A stretch of 64,000 bases of DNA from Cristatella mucedo (taxonomy: Eukaryota > Bryozoa > Phylactolaemata > Cristatellidae). The position numbers and the translations under genes were made by a program. Each line of letters opens with the position of its first letter. Position 1 is the stretch's first letter. The DNA is taken from contig WPIO01000055.1 in the NCBI GenBank assembly GCA_009760855.2, positions 62,001 to 126,000 on the forward strand. Direction: 5' to 3'. Positions 56,601-63,469 of the stretch are shown here, piece after piece. The notes under the pieces were generated by a model. That model was not told where the DNA came from, did no database searches, and saw only the letters and a list, made by a program, of their open reading frames with translations.

Positions 56601-59600
56601 CGGTCTCTAAAGGATTTGAGGTTTGTACGAGGTATTTCTAGACTGTTGGATTCCGAAAAGTGGGTGGTACGATGCTTGGCCTGATGGGGTAGTATATCTG
56701 ACAGATAATAATAATAATAATAATATTGCACTTGATAAAGCGCCCTCAGAGAACTTAATCTCTTTCTAGGCGCTTTACATTTGCTGCAAAGTGATACACA
56801 ATAGAATAGTAAGTAAAATCATGCTTGAAAAACAAACAAAATGAATAACATGGTTAGGGGTTACATGCACTGGGTCAGCATGCAAATGTGGTTAGTGGCA
56901 GCATGAACAGTGTCAGCACGCATAAGCACATCGAGGACAAATCACAAGGACCCACTAAATGCTGTCCTAAATAGGTATGTTTTTAAGTTTCTTTTAAATG
57001 TGGTCAGGTCAGGGGATGTTCTGATGCAGGTCGGGAGGGAGTTCCAGGCTGTGGGAGCATACGAGCTAAATGCGCGGTCTCCAAAGGATTTAAGGTTTGT
57101 ACGAGGTATTTCTAGACTGTTGGATTCCGAAAAGCGAGTGGTACGATGCTTTGCCTGATGGGGTAGTATCTCTGAAAGATAGGCTGGAGCCATAGAATGA
57201 AGAGACCTAAAAAGTGAGCGACAAAACCTTGAAGTCAATCCGTTGCTTGACTGGTAACCAGTGCAGGTCGGCGAGAAGTGGAGTAATGTGGCAACTGCGA
57301 CGCTCACGACAGACAAGCCTAGCTGCAGAGTTTTGCACCAGCTGCAATCGCCTGATCGCACATGCTGGTAGGCCAGTAAGCAGTGAGTTGCAGAAGTCGA
57401 GACGAGATGTCACGAATGCATGGACCAACTTGGACGTGGTATCCTTATCTAAACAAGCCCTAATTTTAGCAATGTTATGAAGCTGAAAATAGGCTGATTT
57501 GACTGTGGAGCTGATGTGGTCGTCTAACGAGAGGTCGCTTTGGAATATGACACCTAGATTTCGAGCTGATTCAACTGGAGATATGCTGGCAGAGCCAATT
57601 TTGAAAGTCAGCCTTTCCAATTTCTGAATAACACAAGGTTTGCCCATAACTAGTAAGTTAGTTTTATCATCGTTTAGTTTTAGAAAATTTGCTGCCATCC
57701 ATGATCGGATGTCATCAATGCATGCAGCTAGTGAGTTTAGAGAATTTGAGGTGCTCGAAGGCTGGGAGGGATCAAAGCAAAGGTACAACTGAGTGTCATC
57801 CGCATAGAAGTGAAAGCCTAGATTGTGCTTGGCAATCACATCAGCGAGAGGGAGAGTATAAACCGTGAAAAGGACCGGACCTAGTACAGAGCCCTGAGGT
57901 ACTCCATATTTTAGAGGTACTTCAGATGATCTTTGTCCATTCACGTCAACACTCTGGAGTCTCCCACTGAGATAGGACCTGAACCACTGCAGAGCAGTGC
58001 CAGTGATGCCCAGGCGAGATGAGAGGCGCTCTAGAAGTACTTTGTGATCGATGGTATCAAAAGCTGCCGAAAGATCGAGCAAAACAAGAAGAGACACTCT
58101 ACCCATGTCTGCATTCCTAAGTAGGTCGTTGTATACCCGAAGCAATGCTGACTCTGTGGAGTGATTAGCTCTAAAGCCAGACTGGAACTTACTAGCAAGG
58201 TGTGAGGTTTCGATATACGAGTTCAGCTGGTCTGCCACGACCCGTTCCAGTGTCTTTGATAGGAATGGTAGAAGGGAGACTGGGCGGTAGTTGCTTAAGT
58301 TCTCTTGGTCTAGTGTAGCTTTCTTGAGAAGTGGCCTGACTACAGCTTTTTTGAAAGGTGCTGGGACCTGACCTGAGGCTAATGACATATTAATGATGTT
58401 GGTTATGCATGGCAGCAGCAGATCAATGCAACGTAGGAGCAGGACAGTGGGAATAGGGTCCAGTGGACTTGTTGTCTTCTTTGATTGAGATACGAGCTTT
58501 AGGACTACGTCACTGGTGACCTGTTTAAATGCAGACATTGAGGCGCAGCCAGGAACCGAGGAACAGCATTCTAGTGGGAAGGTTGTCATCGCAGGGATGG
58601 ATTCCCTGATTTTGTCTATCTTCTGCACAAAGAATCGAGAGAAGCGATCGGCTAGATCATCACAAGGATCATCTGGTAAGGAGCTAACCTGGGAACGGTT
58701 GAGGAGATGGTTTATTGTCGACATCAGCATTTTTGGATTGTGCATCTGTGATTCAACAATGTTTCTATAGAAGATAGACTTAGCCTTTGCTAGGATCGAT
58801 TGGTACGACCTACAGTAGTCTTCATATGCCTGTCGATGGACAGTTAGTCCGGATCGTTTGTATGCCTTTTCAAGCTTTCGTTTAGTAGACTTGGCTAGTT
58901 TAATGTCTGTGGTAAACCATAGGCCGTCTGGGCGGGGGCGCACAGTGCGCTTTGTCAAAGGTGCAAACTCGTCGAGCGTGTCAGCTAGTGTCGTGTTGTA
59001 GCAATCTACCAGTGATGACAGATCGGAGGGAGGACTGAGCAGCAAAGGTGAAGCAGATATGCTCGCACGGACAGCATCGATGTCAAGGGTCTTGAGGTTT
59101 CGCGATTCACAGGTTATTTTAGAGGAGAATGTGGGCACACATTGTAGATTGAATGAGATCTGCATGTGGTCAGATAAGCAGGATTTGGTGATAACTGGTG
59201 ATGACAAAGTGCAGTTATATGAGAAAATTTGGTCGAGTGTGTGACCCTTGATGTGGGTAGGGCCATGCACATGAGCCACAAGAGATAATGAGTCTGTCAG
59301 TGTACGAAATTCGGTGCTGAAAGCGTCAGATAAGTTATCAAAGTGAACGTTGAAATCACCCATAACGAGGAAGGATCGATTTCTTGCACACAGAATCGAA
59401 ATGAGATCGGAGAAATCTGAGATAAAGGAGGATTTGGTACCTGGTGGGCGATAGACTACTGCCACTATCGGTAGCTTGTTTTCGGGTGAGACCAGGACAA
59501 TTGATTCAAAAGACTGCTTCGAGGGTACCGCAAATGGCTTGAAGTTGAATTTCGAGCGCACGACAATAGCAACTCCACCTCCGGTTTTGATTGATCTAGG

Positions 59601-62600
59601 GGTGTGAAAGAACGTGAAACCAGATGGAGTAGCGTCTTTAATTGTCGGGCAGTTTATCGATTTCAGCCAAGTTTCAGTTAGGGCGAGCAGGTCGATACCA
59701 TTTTCAGAAATAAGGTCGTTTATTACTAGAGGTTTATTGCACATTGAGCGAGGATTCCAAAGGCAAGCGTTAAGTCTGGCCGATTGGGTTACAACAGGCC
59801 TGATGACCACTAAGTTTGAGAGATTTACAGTGACGCATGCGGGGGAGCGTGCTAAGCGGTTCGAGACAATGCTAGGAATACCAAACGAGCAGCGTCTAAG
59901 CTGGCGGTTCCGGCCACCGCGGCGGCTACGGGGTGCTTTCCTTTTGTTAATGCATAGTTCATGAATCTTAGCAACCACATTAATATCTAGGAATGCATTT
60001 GATATACGATGACGAAGCGATAGCAGCTGCTGACGACCATAACTAACAAGTAGGTTACTAGCCGCCGGCGTAGCTAATGCAGCCGCCGGCGTAGCTAATG
60101 CAGCCGCCGGCGTAGCTAATGCAGCCGCCGGCGTAGCTAATGCAGCCGCCGGCGTAGCTAATGCAGCCGCCGGCGTGGGAGACCCAGCAGCCCGAAGCGA
60201 AAAGCGTTTAGATGTCCATAGGCACGTAATTTCTTACGCGCTACGGTCAAAAAACAATCAGAATAACTTTAAACAGGTCTTAGCTGTATCGTTTCCGTAT
60301 ACGATGTTCGCAAGAACTTCGGTTTTCGGAAGAATTCTGCAACGAACAAGAACGCACGTTAGAGCGCTCTATGTCAGGAGGCGATAGGCTGGAGCCATAG
60401 AATGAAGGGACCTAAAAGTGAGCGACAAAACCTTGAAGACAATCCGTTGCTTGACTGGTAGCCAGTGCAGGTCGGCGAGAAGTGGAGTAATGTGGCAACT
60501 GCGACGCTCACGACAGACAAGCCTAGCTGCAGAGTTTTGCACCAGTTGCAATCGCCTGATCGCACATGCTGGTAGGCCAGTAAGCAGTGAGTTGCAGAAG
60601 TCGAGACGGGATGTCACGAATGCATGGACCAACTTGAACTTTGTATCCTTATCTAAACAAGCCCGAATTTTAGCAATGTTATGAAGCTGAAAATAGGCAG
60701 ATTTGACTGTGGAGCTGATATGGTCGTCTAACGAGAGGTCGCTTTGGAATATGACACCTAGATTTCGAGCTGATTCGACAGAAGATATGCTGGCAGAGCC
60801 AATTTTGAGAGTCAGCCTTTCCAATCTCTGGATCACACTGGGTTTGCCCATAACTAGTAAGTTAGTTTTATCATCGTTAAGTTTTAGAAAATTTGCTGCC
60901 ATCCATGATCGGATGTCATCAATGCATGCAGCTAGTGAGTTTAGAGAATTTGAGGTGCTCGAAGGCTGGGATGGATCAAAGCAAAGGTACAACTGAGTGT
61001 CATCCGCATAGAAGAGAAAGCCTAGATTGTGCTTGGCAATCACATCAGCAAGAGGCAGAGTATAAACCGTGAAAAGAACCGGACCTAGCACTGAGCCCTG
61101 AGGTACTCCATATTTCAGAGGTACTTCAGATGATCTTTGTCCATTCACGTCAATACTCTGGAGTCTCCCACTGAGATAGGACCTGAACCACTGCAGAGCA
61201 GTGCCAGTGATGCCCATGCGAGATGAGAGGCGCTCTAGAAGAACTTTGTGATCGATGGTATCAAGAGCTGCCGAAAGATCAAGCAAAACAAGCAGAGACA
61301 CTCTACCCATGTCAGCATTCCTAAGTAGGTCGTTGTATACCCGAAGCAATGCTGACTGTGGAGTGATTAGCTCTAAAGCCAGACTGGAACTTACTAGCAA
61401 GGTGTGAGGTTTCGATATACGAGTTCAGCTGGTCCGCCACGCCTTCAGTGCTGTAGTTCACATTCAGTTCCTTTTTTGGGCGGCCAAGGCTCCTAGATCC
61501 CGACAGCTAAGAATTGCTGGACGATTTGCCGTGGGAATTCTGCTGAGGGAGCTGTGAAATAATTATGACCTTGGGAAAATAACCATAGTGTGTTCCCTAG
61601 CGTCGTTGTTCAGTCGTTTTGTGTCCGTTGTCTTTTGCTCTGCACCGAAGTGCGGCCAAGGTAGAAATGCTGTTGTCAGCCTTTAGCACCTCCCCCGCTA
61701 AGAAGCCGTGCTGGGCTAGTCCTGTCGCTATAGTTTCAAAAAAGCTGCTTTTAAAATAGGCCTAAATAAAGCTGCTCATACTCAAACTGCGAGCTTTTAT
61801 TGCTCAGCTGCATGCAGCTCCAGGTTTTAGCTGATGAAGTCAGAGAGGCTGCACTGGCTACCAGTCAAGTAAAGCATCGACTTCAAGGTTTTGTCATTCC
61901 CTTTTAGGTCCCTTCATTCTTTGGCTCCAGCCCACCTTTCAGATGTATTCCCCCACCAGGCTAAGTAGGCATCGTACCACCCGCTTTTCGGAATCTAACA
62001 GTTAACCTATACCTCGTACAAACCTCAAATCCTTTGGAGACCGTGCCTTTAGTTCGTGTGCTCCCGAAGCCTGGAACTCACTCCCGACTTGCCTCACGAC
62101 ATCCCCTTACTTGACCACATTTAAAAAGAACTCATCAGCATACCTATTTAGGACAGCATTTAGTGGGTCCCTGTGATTCTTCCTTCAAGTGCTTATGTGT
62201 GCTGGCACAGTGCATGCTGCCACTAACCACACTTGCATGCTGACCCTGTGCATGTCACCCCTATGTTATTCGTGATGTTTATTGAGCATGCTTGCAGTGT
62301 TCCTAATAAAGCTATCAAACTCTCAGCAGATATCAAAGACGAAGCACCTGAATTCCGAGCGAACGGTGAAGGTTGAATAACAGGGTCACCAATTAGCAGA
62401 GAAAGTCTCCTAGCCCAGCCGAAGGCTTAGGAGTGTCCTATGAGTAGGAGTACTGTTGAATTGTCGTTAAGTTTGAGGAAATCTCCTGGCCTTTAACTCT
62501 GAAGAGCCCTCTGGCCTAACTAAGCTGGTGGCATATTCGAGTATTCTATTAGCGTACGAACTAAAGGCACGGTCTCCAAATTATTGGAGTTCATGCGAGG

Positions 62601-63101
62601 TATAGCTAAACGATTTGATTTGCCAAAGTATGTGGCACGATGCCTAGCCTGGTTAGGGTGTAGTTCTGATAGGTAGACTGGAGCCAGGGAATTAAGGGAA
62701 CTAGTGAGTGACAGAACCTTGACTTCGATGTGCTGCTTGACTGGGAGCAACTGCAGGTCCACTAGAAGTGGTACGATGTGACAGCTGTGACGTTCATGAC
62801 AGCCAAGCGTAGCTGCCGAGTTTTGCACCAATTGTAAGCGCCTGATTTCACATGAAGTAGGACAGAAGTGCATAGTAGAAGTAGGACAGCGGGTATAGGG
62901 TCGAGAGTACTGGTGGTCTTCTTTAATTGAGTGATTATTTTTAGACAATAGTCCTTATGCTTCACTTGCTTATGCTTCGGCTCTTCGGCGATACGCAATC
63001 GCGTTTGCTGACGTATGTTCTTGTTTCGTGTGTTTCAGCTACCAAGACCAGCCCTTACGACTAGGTGATCTTCGAGGCAACCGGTTTGGCATTGTATTAA
63101 G
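42924..63101 (+). CDS. PUS7: PUS7 pseudouridine synthase, first nine exons, 3' part outside window
   Basis: Encodes the N-terminal half of a TruD-family pseudouridine synthase, which in animals isomerises uridine in tRNAs, mRNAs and snRNA. Nine exons were placed: 42924-43134, 47485-47569, 49691-49784 (or 49796), 50327-50428, 50770-50843, 52495-52668, 52908-52985, 55591-55656 and 63039-63101. All introns are GT-AG. Intron phases join without stops, giving 315 codons plus 2 bases (319 plus 2 with the longer exon 3). Residues 8-11 (KKRK) fit a nuclear signal and are followed by an acidic region. Exon 2 has D-V-G-I-T, exon 6 F-V-L-Y-K-E and D-T-M, exon 7 A-G-T-K-D-K-R-A with the catalytic Asp (codon 52945-52947, residue about 260), exon 9 L-R-G-N-R-F. 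These match animal PUS7 in order. The usual protein is about 660 residues. Introns hold many LINE-A copies. The only evident host gene here. Confidence 0.92.
43226..43330 (-). mobile_element. diverged LINE-A tail, PUS7 intron 1
   Basis: TAATACACATTTGTATAG, AGAGAACTAAAGCACTTTCTAGG and the following bases resemble the inverted LINE-A terminal block with several changes. Confidence 0.5.
43728..43770 (-). mobile_element. SINE-2 tail fragment, PUS7 intron 1
   Basis: GATTTGCTTGTATAGCGCTCC then AAGAGAACTTAGTC, matching the inverted SINE-2 tail of 29490-29545. It abuts the LINE-A RT fragment that follows. Confidence 0.5.
43771..45348 (+). mobile_element. LINE-A, RT through 3' end, PUS7 intron 1
   Basis: It starts in the RT domain ([15 protein letters not shown] area) and passes worn F-D-A-I-D-H (near 44062) and the active site region (44310; A-D-D-T-Q with the preceding Tyr changed to Asn). 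It then has 44436-44948 ([22 protein letters not shown]), the 3' UTR and (ATT)n at 45331-45347. Stops and frameshifts throughout. Sense relative to PUS7. Confidence 0.88.
45349..45425 (-). mobile_element. partial SINE-2, fused to LINE-A tail
   Basis: ATCTCTATTCAGGCGCTTCACATATGCC then GCTTGAGCCCACTACC (inverted B box region) and GCGAGCACCTTAACC (inverted A box region). It lacks the ATTT tail and is joined directly to the LINE-A (ATT)n. Confidence 0.65.
45578..45599 (+). repeat. (C)n homopolymer, 21-22 bp
   Basis: An uninterrupted C-run in PUS7 intron 1. A Gly-rich minus-strand frame across it is an artefact. Confidence 0.9.
45845..46051 (-). pseudogene. possible fragment of an unrelated RT-type LINE
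   Basis: The 68-codon minus frame contains [21 protein letters not shown]. This resembles the post-RT segment of some LINEs (L-D-x-E-I-x-R-R-L-x-K-A-x-x-A-F-G). Short and isolated in PUS7 intron 1, so weak. Confidence 0.3.
46300..46470 (-). mobile_element. tRNA-derived SINE, relative of SINE-1, PUS7 intron 1
   Basis: The reverse complement has an A-box-like start, a B box GGTTCGAGTCCTGC, TTATTGCC and TAGTGATTACCGTAAAGGCC resembling the SINE-1 body. The head differs from SINE-1 proper, so this may be a separate subfamily. Confidence 0.6.
46925..47382 (+). mobile_element. LINE-A 3' end, PUS7 intron 1
   Basis: CTCACCAGGCTATGTATCG through GGAGACCGTATCTTTAG (RT C-terminus), the 3' UTR, AAAGCGCCTAGAAAGACATT and (ATT)n. 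It ends about 100 bp before exon 2. Confidence 0.9.
47485..47569 (+). CDS. PUS7: PUS7 exon 2
   Basis: Starts after CACTTTGTAG and ends before GTCAGC. The frame reads [14 protein letters not shown], then I-A-G-V-L-K-Q-R. This parallels the animal PUS7 segment containing D-V-G-I-T and G-I-L-K-E-R. Phase 1 in, phase 2 out. Confidence 0.9.
48480..49115 (-). mobile_element. old LINE-A RT fragment, PUS7 intron 2
   Basis: Decayed but ordered. Minus frames show [16 protein letters not shown] (for [16 protein letters not shown]), [10 protein letters not shown] and [13 protein letters not shown]. Confidence 0.75.
49691..49784 (+). CDS. PUS7: PUS7 exon 3
   Basis: After TTGTCGTTGAAG the frame reads (R)[18 protein letters not shown]. 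This parallels R-Y-S-D-F-V-V-H-E-I in animal PUS7. Two in-phase donors exist, 49784 (ACT before GTACTG) and 49796 (AAA before GTAATC). The second has the better donor. Either joins exon 4 in phase 0. Confidence 0.88.
50327..50428 (+). CDS. PUS7: PUS7 exon 4
   Basis: After TTTCTTTCACAG it reads [20 protein letters not shown], corresponding to the F-T-x-L-T-x-E-E region of PUS7. It is 34 codons, phase 0 at both sides. The donor could also be 50425, three bases earlier. Confidence 0.8.
50612..50667 (+). repeat. (CA)n microsatellite, PUS7 intron 4
   Basis: CA dinucleotides with one TA interruption, about 55 bp. Only about 100 bp before the exon 5 acceptor. Confidence 0.97.
50770..50843 (+). CDS. 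PUS7: PUS7 exon 5
   Basis: After GTTTGTTTAG the frame reads [26 protein letters not shown] parallels R-T-I-I-H-Q of animal PUS7. Phase 0 in, phase 2 out before GTCGGC. The few residues before R-T are longer than in vertebrates, so the acceptor is less sure than the motif. Confidence 0.72.
51003..51690 (-). mobile_element. old LINE-A copy, PUS7 intron 5
   Basis: From TAATAATAGTGATAC and the worn terminal block through GAGCTTGGGAGCATACAAATTAAAGG to AGCTGAAAGTAGGCAGACTTGAC. Highly diverged. Confidence 0.7.
52185..52310 (+). mobile_element. LINE-A internal fragment, PUS7 intron 5
   Basis: CCAAAGCGACCTTTCGTTAGACGACCACG (the [10 protein letters not shown] coding segment) to AGCTACAAAACCTTGCTAAAATTCGGGC, interrupted by a T-run. 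Confidence 0.75.
52495..52668 (+). CDS. PUS7: PUS7 exon 6
   Basis: Reads [20 protein letters not shown], then [23 protein letters not shown]. The W-P-K, H-F-V-L-Y-K-E, K-D-T-M and S-K-Y motifs are PUS7-specific. Acceptor TGTGCGCTAG fits phase 2. Alternatives near 52516-52528 would shorten the start. Donor before GTATGG. Confidence 0.9.
52908..52985 (+). CDS. PUS7: PUS7 exon 7, catalytic motif
   Basis: Reads [20 protein letters not shown], then Q-V-A-V-H-R. In the TruD family the Asp of G-x-K-D is the nucleophile essential for uridine isomerisation, and here it is intact (52945-52947). Phase 2 on both sides. Confidence 0.95.
53560..53640 (+). mobile_element. LINE-A tail-only fragment, PUS7 intron 7
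   Basis: TAATGTAAAGTGCCCTGAAAGAGATTGAG then a diverged end without a clear (ATT)n. Confidence 0.55.
54075..55036 (-). mobile_element. LINE-A, RT C-terminal part and 3' end, PUS7 intron 7
   Basis: (AAT)n at 54080-54090, the terminal block, 3' UTR, and an open 225-codon frame (55011-54334). The frame contains [41 protein letters not shown] and G-D-R-A-F-S. 5'-truncated just after the YADD region. A relatively young copy. Confidence 0.9.
55591..55656 (+). CDS. PUS7: PUS7 exon 8
   Basis: After CTATCTGTAG the frame reads [21 protein letters not shown]. It parallels I-T-A-Q-R-L with L-G-N-F-S of animal PUS7. Donor CTTCAG before GTGAGC. Phase 2 on both sides. Confidence 0.93.
57207..59978 (-). CDS. 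LINE-A ORF: endonuclease and reverse transcriptase
   Basis: 923 codons as given, but the frame stays open upstream through the 21-bp repeats to a stop near 60228, and no ATG was seen, so the true start is unclear. Endonuclease motifs in order: [41 protein letters not shown] and S-D-H-M. RT motifs: [35 protein letters not shown] and the catalytic F-Y-A-D-D-T-Q. It would nick target DNA and copy element RNA there. The last 90 or so residues (R-S-L-H-S-M-A-P through G-D-R-A-F-S) lie in another frame (57361-56942), because an extra A in CCTAAAAAGTGAGCG shifts the frame. CR1/L2-like. Confidence 0.9.
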   Translation of the reverse strand: MVAKIHELCINKRKAPRSRRGGRNRQLRRCSFGIPSIVSNRLARSPACVTVNLSNLVVIRPVVTQSARLNACLWNPRSMCNKPLVINDLISENGIDLLALTETWLKSINCPTIKDATPSGFTFFHTPRSIKTGGGVAIVVRSKFNFKPFAVPSKQSFESIVLVSPENKLPIVAVVYRPPGTKSSFISDFSDLISILCARNRSFLVMGDFNVHFDNLSDAFSTEFRTLTDSLSLVAHVHGPTHIKGHTLDQIFSYNCTLSSPVITKSCLSDHMQISFNLQCVPTFSSKITCESRNLKTLDIDAVRASISASPLLLSPPSDLSSLVDCYNTTLADTLDEFAPLTKRTVRPRPDGLWFTTDIKLAKSTKRKLEKAYKRSGLTVHRQAYEDYCRSYQSILAKAKSIFYRNIVESQMHNPKMLMSTINHLLNRSQVSSLPDDPCDDLADRFSRFFVQKIDKIRESIPAMTTFPLECCSSVPGCASMSAFKQVTSDVVLKLVSQSKKTTSPLDPIPTVLLLRCIDLLLPCITNIINMSLASGQVPAPFKKAVVRPLLKKATLDQENLSNYRPVSLLPFLSKTLERVVADQLNSYIETSHLASKFQSGFRANHSTESALLRVYNDLLRNADMGRVSLLVLLDLSAAFDTIDHKVLLERLSSRLGITGTALQWFRSYLSGRLQSVDVNGQRSSEVPLKYGVPQGSVLGPVLFTVYTLPLADVIAKHNLGFHFYADDTQLYLCFDPSQPSSTSNSLNSLAACIDDIRSWMAANFLKLNDDKTNLLVMGKPCVIQKLERLTFKIGSASISPVESARNLGVIFQSDLSLDDHISSTVKSAYFQLHNIAKIRACLDKDTTSKLVHAFVTSRLDFCNSLLTGLPACAIRRLQLVQNSAARLVCRERRSCHITPLLADLHWLPVKQRIDFKVLSLTF
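60061..60176 (-). repeat. 21-bp tandem repeat in the LINE-A 5' region
   Basis: Five exact copies of GCCGCCGGCGTAGCTAATGCA (plus strand) and part of a sixth. On the LINE-A strand the unit is in frame with the ORF and would code P-A-A-A-L-A-T repeatedly. It could be a coding repeat or a 5' UTR repeat. Confidence 0.95.
61442..61834. other. unassigned intronic sequence, PUS7 intron 8
   Basis: No repeat family recognised. Lies between the antisense LINE-A nest and a plus-strand LINE-A fragment. Confidence 0.5.
61835..62300 (+). mobile_element. LINE-A 3' part lacking its tail, PUS7 intron 8
   Basis: GCACTGGCTACCAGTCAAGTAAAGC through the RT C-terminus and 3' UTR to TTTATTGAGCATGCTTGC. The terminal block and (ATT)n are absent, so it was cut after insertion. 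Confidence 0.85.
62340..62520 (-). mobile_element. LINE-B RT fragment, PUS7 intron 8
   Basis: AGCCGAAGGCTTAGGAGTGTCCTATGAGTAGGAGTAC and GTCGTTAAGTTTGAGGAA match the reverse of the LINE-B segment coding [16 protein letters not shown]. Confidence 0.65.
62525..62940 (-). mobile_element. LINE-A RT fragment with internal deletion, PUS7 intron 8
   Basis: The frame 62948-62520 has [28 protein letters not shown] and L-A-I-P-R. At about 62878 it jumps to a segment equivalent to [11 protein letters not shown] (58.45 kb in the long copy), deleting most of the RT. Confidence 0.75.
63039..63101 (+). CDS. PUS7: PUS7 exon 9
   Basis: After GTGTGTTTCAG the frame reads (S)[21 protein letters not shown]. It parallels Y-Q-K-N-P-L-K-L-G-E-L-Q-G-N of animal PUS7. 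Donor before GTGTGTGCC. Phase 2. The next exon is beyond the window. Confidence 0.93.
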
Positions 63102-63469
63102 GTGTGTGCCGTGTTTTTCTATATACTTTTGGTTGCTCTAAATGGGCTTGTGTGAAGCTAACCATACGTATTGATCTGTTTCTTAATCGATATGCAGGCT
63201 CGGAGCCTGTGCTTGCACGTAACGGTGTAATTGAATTGTTATTACTTTCCTTTCAGTTTTGGGGGTTGGTGTAATCATCAAGCATGACATGAAATTACTC
63301 GGCCTTGTTAGCACTGCCATATTCCGATGTTGTTTATAATGCTATGTAAGTTCGATTGGCTTATTTGTTTATACATGCATTTGTGTAAACGAATAAGCCA
63401 ACCCGTCTGTATGTTTGCGTGTGTGCTTGCACTCGCGTGTTTGGCAGAGCTGCAGGCCCAATCATCTGA

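Larger units (their letters stand above)
56708..60382 (-). mobile_element. full-length LINE-A (about 3.7 kb), PUS7 intron 8
   Basis: The element is bounded by a GATA at both ends (56704-56707 and 60383-60386), a probable short target duplication. It ends at (ATT)n (about 56708-56725). From its 5' end (60382) it has a short leader, an in-frame 21-bp repeat array, a single long ORF (endonuclease and RT) and a 3' UTR. Antisense to PUS7. No separate ORF1 was seen. It is the best-preserved mobile element in the window. A one-base insertion breaks the ORF near its end (57206-57214), so it is not obviously active as it stands. Confidence 0.9.
56228..61441 (-). mobile_element. older LINE-A split by the full-length copy, PUS7 intron 8
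   Basis: Two flanking pieces form one 5'-truncated LINE-A: 56228-56707 (3' tail to the sequence just before CTGACAGATA) and 60383-61441 (resuming at GATAGGCTGGAGCC). The right piece carries an open frame (61400-60369, 343 codons) with [17 protein letters not shown] and Y-A-D-D-T-Q intact. Its start has a two-base loss in the S-T-E-S-A-L-L region (61359). Everything between 56708 and 60382 is the later insertion. Confidence 0.9.

Noticed and set aside
57214-57480. 88-codon plus frame repeated at 54578 and 60418
   Set aside because: It is the antisense shadow of the LINE-A RT. Its repetition only reflects the number of LINE-A copies.
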